A DNA stretch of 64,000 nucleotides from positions 62,001 to 126,000 of the forward strand of contig NZ_JMDW01000013.1 in NCBI RefSeq assembly GCF_000691525.1, given 5' to 3'. Below, piece by piece: positions 60,870 to 64,000 of the stretch. This DNA is from Mycolicibacterium neoaurum ATCC 25795. GTDB lineage: Bacteria > Actinomycetota > Actinomycetes > Mycobacteriales > Mycobacteriaceae. The notes under the pieces were generated by a model. It was not told the origin of the DNA. It saw only the letters and a program-made list of their open reading frames with translations, and did no database searches. A program made the position numbers and the translations under genes. Positions within the stretch are counted from its first letter, which is position 1. The number at the start of each line of letters is the position of its first letter.

Positions 60870-61952
60870 GTGGTGGATTTCGACGCGCTGATCGCCGGCG
60901 GAATCACCGATGCGCGTGAGCGGGCGCCGCTGATCGAGTATCTCGACGGTCTCGGCTTCACCGCCGAGCAGATGATCGACGCCGAGCGGCGCGGACGGTT
61001 GTTCGGTCTGGCCGGGGATGCCCTGCAACTGTCCGGCCCACCGGTGCACAGCGTGCGGACCGCCGCCGCGGCGCTGGGCATGACGGTCGCCGAGGTCGAA
61101 CATGCCTGGGCCGCGCTCGGGCTCACCGTCGCCGGGCCCGATGAGATCGTGCTCAGCGGGCCCGATGTCGACGGCCTGGCGTTGTGGGCGGAGATGCGGC
61201 GGGCGTTGGGTGACGAGCCGGCCACCGGGCTGCTGCGGGTCATCGGCTCGGTGCTGGCCCGGCTGTCGGAGGCGGTGGCGTCCACCATCCGCCATGCCAG
61301 TCCGGCGATCCAGATCGAGCAATCCCATGACGAACTCGTCACGGCCCGCGCCTACCGCGAGGCCTCGGCGTTCGTCCCACGCCTGGGCGCGCTGATCGAT
61401 GCCGTGCACCGGCATCACCTGCAGAACACCCGCCGCTACCTGGAACTGGTGGCGCACGAGGACTCCGCGACCGTGGTGTGCGGCGTGGGATTCGCCGATC
61501 TTTCCGGGTTCACCGCGCTGACCCAGACCCTGGAAACGCTGGAGCTGGCCGCGCTTCTCAACGAATTCAGCGGTGCGGCAGCCGATCTCATCCATGCTGC
61601 GGGCGCCCGGTTGGTCAAGTTCATCGGTGACGAGGTCATGTGGGTGGCCCCGAGCCCCACCCAGCTCGTCGCGGTGGCCGCCGGTCTGGTCGGCCACCCC
61701 AGGGCCGCCGAGGCCGGACTGCCGATCCGCGCCGGGCTGGATTTCGGCACCGTGCTGGCCACCGGTGGCGATTACTTCGGCAGTCCGGTGAACCGGGCTG
61801 CCCGGCTGGTGGCCGCCGCCGAACCCGGGCAGATCCTGGTGTCGGCGACGCTGCACGAGCTGTTGCCCGGTGTCGCGGTGAGCGCGCCGGCCGCGCTGAC
61901 GCTGAAGGGCTTCGCCGAGCCGGTCACCGCGTACACGCTGATTCCTGATTAG
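60870..61952 (+). CDS. Class III adenylate cyclase (Rv2212 type)
   Basis: 360-aa cytoplasmic cyclase. An N-terminal autoregulatory helical domain (about 1-195), as in Rv1264/Rv2212, precedes the catalytic domain with VVCGVGFADLSGFTALTQ (first metal Asp), KFIGDEVMWVA (second metal Asp) and GSPVNRAARLVAAA (the Asn/Arg transition-state residues). The M. tuberculosis homologue makes cAMP and responds to fatty acids. GTG 60870 is the start; the stop TAG is shared with the pepB -10. Confidence 0.93.
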   Translation: MVDFDALIAGGITDARERAPLIEYLDGLGFTAEQMIDAERRGRLFGLAGDALQLSGPPVHSVRTAAAALGMTVAEVEHAWAALGLTVAGPDEIVLSGPDVDGLALWAEMRRALGDEPATGLLRVIGSVLARLSEAVASTIRHASPAIQIEQSHDELVTARAYREASAFVPRLGALIDAVHRHHLQNTRRYLELVAHEDSATVVCGVGFADLSGFTALTQTLETLELAALLNEFSGAAADLIHAAGARLVKFIGDEVMWVAPSPTQLVAVAAGLVGHPRAAEAGLPIRAGLDFGTVLATGGDYFGSPVNRAARLVAAAEPGQILVSATLHELLPGVAVSAPAALTLKGFAEPVTAYTLIPD

Positions 61953-61955
61953 GGT
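61950..61955 (+). promoter_or_regulatory. -10 for leaderless leucyl aminopeptidase gene, built on the cyclase stop
   Basis: TAGGGT, 7 nt, GTG 61963. The TAG is the stop of the cyclase gene. Confidence 0.55.
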
Positions 61956-61962
61956 TGGCCGG

Positions 61963-63477
61963 GTGAGCAGCGCACCCGGATACCAGGCCCCCACCGTCAC
62001 CGTCAGCTCGTCCCTGCCCAGCAGGGGTGTCTCCGACGCCGTCCTGCTGGTCGGTGTGGTCGCCGGCGACGACGGTCCCGCGGTGGCCGAGGACCAGACC
62101 CACCTCGGGGCCGACGCGGTGGCCGCCATCGAGTCGGCGCTGGCGGCACTCGATGCCACAGGTGGCGAGGGCCAGCTGCACCGGCTCGTGATCGCGGAGC
62201 TGCCGGTGGCCAGCGTGCTGACCGTCGGCCTCGGCGATGCACGCGAGGAATGGGCATCCGAGACCATCCGCCGCGCCGCCGGTGCGGCCGCCCGCTCGTT
62301 GGACAAGGTCGGCACCGTGGTCGCCGCGCTGGCCGCGCTGGATCTGGGCGCCACCGTCGAGGGGTTGATACTCGGCGCATACCGGTTCACCGATTTCCGC
62401 AGCCCCAAGACCGCACCCAAGGGCCCCGGCCTGAAGAAGATCATCGCGCTGACGGCCGATACCAAGTCCGCCACCAAGGCGACGGTGCAGCGCGCGGTCG
62501 ACATCGCCACCTCGGTGGCCACCGCTCGCGATTTCGTCAACACCCCGCCCAGCCACCTCTACCCCGACGAATTCGCCAAGCAGGCAAAGGCTTTGGGTGA
62601 GGCCGCCGGCTTGTCCGTCGAGGTGCTCGACGACAAGGCGCTGACCAAGGGCGGTTACGGCGGCATCATCGGCGTCGGCAAGGGATCCTCGCGGCCACCG
62701 CGGCTGGTGCGCCTCGCCCACTCCGGCGGCGGCCGGCGCGCCAAGAAGGTCGCGCTGGTCGGCAAGGGCATCACCTTCGACACCGGCGGCATCTCGATCA
62801 AGCCGGCGGCCAACATGCACCACATGACCTCCGATATGGGCGGAGCGGCGGCCGTGGTCGCCACCGTCGTGCTGGCCGCCAAGCAGAAGCTGCCCATCGA
62901 TGTCATCGCCTACGTCCCGATGGCCGAGAACATGCCCTCGGCGACCGCGCAGCGCCCCGGCGATGTGCTGACCCAGTACGGCGGGACCACCGTCGAGGTG
63001 CTCAACACCGATGCCGAGGGGCGCCTGGTGCTCGCCGACGCGATCGTGCGGGCCTGTGAGGACGACCCCGACTACCTGATCGAGACGTCCACTTTGACCG
63101 GCGCCCAGACGGTCGCGCTGGGGGCGCGCACCCCGGGCGTGATGGGCAGTGACGATTTCCGCGACCGGGTCGCCGAGCTGTCGCAGGCCGTCGGCGAGAA
63201 CGGCTGGGCCATGCCGTTGCCCGAGGAGCTCAAGGACGACCTCAAGTCCCAGGTGGCAGATCTGGCCAATGTCAGCTCATCCCGCTATGCCGGGATGCTG
63301 GTGGCCGGGGTGTACCTGCGGGAGTTCGTCGCCGAGGGCGTCGAGTGGGCGCACATCGACATCGCCGCACCGGCCTACAACACCGGCGGGCCGTGGGGTT
63401 ACACGCCCAAGGGTGGTACCGGCGTTCCGACCCGGACCATGTTCGCGGTCCTGGAGGACATCGCCGCCAACGGGTGA
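61963..63477 (+). CDS. pepB: Leucyl aminopeptidase (M17 family, PepB/PepA)
   Basis: Cytosolic di-zinc aminopeptidase that removes N-terminal residues from peptides. The C-terminal catalytic domain has VGKGITFDTGGISIKP, the metal-binding MTSDMGGAA and the M17 signature NTDAEGRLVLAD. 504 aa, normal. The GTG at 61963 with TAGGGT 7 nt upstream indicates a leaderless start. It lies directly behind the adenylate cyclase gene, as Rv2212-Rv2213. Confidence 0.95.
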   Translation: MSSAPGYQAPTVTVSSSLPSRGVSDAVLLVGVVAGDDGPAVAEDQTHLGADAVAAIESALAALDATGGEGQLHRLVIAELPVASVLTVGLGDAREEWASETIRRAAGAAARSLDKVGTVVAALAALDLGATVEGLILGAYRFTDFRSPKTAPKGPGLKKIIALTADTKSATKATVQRAVDIATSVATARDFVNTPPSHLYPDEFAKQAKALGEAAGLSVEVLDDKALTKGGYGGIIGVGKGSSRPPRLVRLAHSGGGRRAKKVALVGKGITFDTGGISIKPAANMHHMTSDMGGAAAVVATVVLAAKQKLPIDVIAYVPMAENMPSATAQRPGDVLTQYGGTTVEVLNTDAEGRLVLADAIVRACEDDPDYLIETSTLTGAQTVALGARTPGVMGSDDFRDRVAELSQAVGENGWAMPLPEELKDDLKSQVADLANVSSSRYAGMLVAGVYLREFVAEGVEWAHIDIAAPAYNTGGPWGYTPKGGTGVPTRTMFAVLEDIAANG

Positions 63478-63489
63478 GCCCGGCGCGGC

Positions 63490-64000
63490 TCAGCCGAGCT
63501 TGACGCGCGCGGTGCTGCGCATCACCTGCGGTAGCGCATGTGCCGCCCCGTAGACCAGATACGCCTCGGGGGTCACCGGCCGCACCGGGGTGTTGTTCTG
63601 CACCGCCGCGACGATCGCCTTGGCGACCTTGTCCGGTCCGTAGCGACGCAGCTTGAATCCCTTGACGATCTGGGCCCGCATCGCCTCCACCGCGGAATCA
63701 CCGGCCGATGGCATGTCGAACTGTGTGGTGCTCACGATATTGGTGTCGATCACGCCGGGGCACACCGTTGTCAGGCCGATGCCCGCCGAATCCAGTTCTG
63801 CGCGCAGGCAGTCGGAGAACATGAACACCGCGGCCTTGCTGGTGGCATAGGCGTTCATCGACTGAGTCGGGGCATACGCGGCCATCGAGGCGACGTTGAC
63901 CACGTGACCACCCAGGCCACGGTCGACCATCCGCGCGGCAAAGGCCCGGCAGCAGTTGACCACTCCGCCGAAGTTGATGTCCATGACGCGGTCAAAGTTC
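63490..64000 (-). CDS. ephD: EphD C-terminal SDR domain (gene continues beyond window)
   Basis: The visible 170 residues are a short-chain dehydrogenase/reductase: MDINFGGVVNC, HVVNVASMAAYAP with catalytic Ser, YATSK (Tyr and Lys) and CPGVIDTNIV. In M. tuberculosis EphD (Rv2214c), in the same place after pepB, an epoxide-hydrolase domain is fused in front of such an SDR domain and acts in mycolic acid modification. Only the SDR part is visible here, so the fusion is inferred from synteny. 5' end lies past 64000. Confidence 0.85.
   Translation of the reverse strand, partial: NFDRVMDINFGGVVNCCRAFAARMVDRGLGGHVVNVASMAAYAPTQSMNAYATSKAAVFMFSDCLRAELDSAGIGLTTVCPGVIDTNIVSTTQFDMPSAGDSAVEAMRAQIVKGFKLRRYGPDKVAKAIVAAVQNNTPVRPVTPEAYLVYGAAHALPQVMRSTARVKLG

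Noticed and set aside
1..64000. CRISPR arrays, tRNA or rRNA genes, insertion sequences, prophage, toxin-antitoxin or defence islands
   Set aside because: Looked for repeat-spacer patterns, cloverleaf-like sequences, transposase motifs and typical defence domains; none could be supported.

Overview
The window is high-G+C actinobacterial chromosome, almost certainly from a fast-growing or environmental mycobacterium (Mycolicibacterium-like). The evidence is gene content and order: it follows the M. tuberculosis stretch from ftsZ (Rv2150c) to ephD (Rv2214c) nearly gene for gene. It carries mycobacterial hallmarks: mptA and an Rv2181-type mannosyltransferase, pimB', mmpS3, lppM, pknL with its HTH partner, ripC, and the actinobacterial ctaE-qcrCAB / ctaC-ctaF supercomplex genes. 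Every strong open frame looks chromosomal. I see no insertion sequence, prophage, CRISPR array, tRNA or rRNA.

Layout. (1) 1-15124, minus strand: the division and cell-wall (dcw) cluster, transcribed mraZ-rsmH-ftsL-pbpB-murE-murF-mraY-ftsW-murG-murC-ftsQ-ftsZ. Most junctions are 4-nt stop/start overlaps. murD, normally between mraY and ftsW, is absent; a 236-bp non-coding stretch with small repeats sits there. (2) 15125-15543: the mraZ control region with arrays of 10-nt-spaced GTGGG repeats and a terminator. (3) 15544-29651: DUF3040 protein, GNAT acetyltransferase, lppM, idsA2, mptA, Rv2175c/pknL, aroG, an exoribonuclease, a membrane protein, an Rv2181-type mannosyltransferase, an acyltransferase, an ArsA-like ATPase and two SRPBCC-type proteins. 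(4) 29740-38111: fadD15, pimB', a lipoprotein metallopeptidase, ripC, a small four-cysteine protein, an exonuclease/GIY-YIG fusion and trpD. (5) 38238-46441: respiratory genes ctaE-qcrC-qcrA-qcrB with a strong terminator, a DinB-family gene broken by an in-frame TAA, a membrane protein, mmpS3, ctaF and ctaC. (6) 46568-54892: asnB, adoK, Rv2203, HesB/IscA-type protein, glycerate kinase, DUF3043 protein, cobU-cobT-cobS. (7) 54903-58494: selO and a secreted C39-like cysteine-peptidase protein, in the interval where M. tuberculosis has Rv2209. (8) 58571-64000: ilvE, gcvT, class III adenylate cyclase, leucyl aminopeptidase and the SDR end of ephD.

How the genes work together. Region 1 makes lipid II (murE, murF, mraY, murG, murC) and the septal machine that uses it (FtsZ, FtsQ, FtsL, FtsW, PbpB), under MraZ. 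idsA2, mptA, the Rv2181-type enzyme, pimB' and the acyltransferase feed the polyprenol, PIM, lipomannan and glycerolipid envelope. RipC remodels peptidoglycan. The qcr/cta genes form the III2IV2 respiratory supercomplex.

Two themes cut across the annotation. First, about twenty starts follow a leaderless pattern, a TANNNT-like hexamer 6-7 nt before ATG/GTG; I used this to choose starts. In three cases the TAG stop of the upstream gene is itself the start of that hexamer. Second, three genes (idsA2, the ArsA-like ATPase and the lipoprotein metallopeptidase) make sense only if they start at CTG. I did not find a convincing new multi-gene system. The observations most worth checking are the missing murD, the CTG starts, the MraZ-box arrays, the nonsense-broken DinB gene and the secreted C39-like protein.
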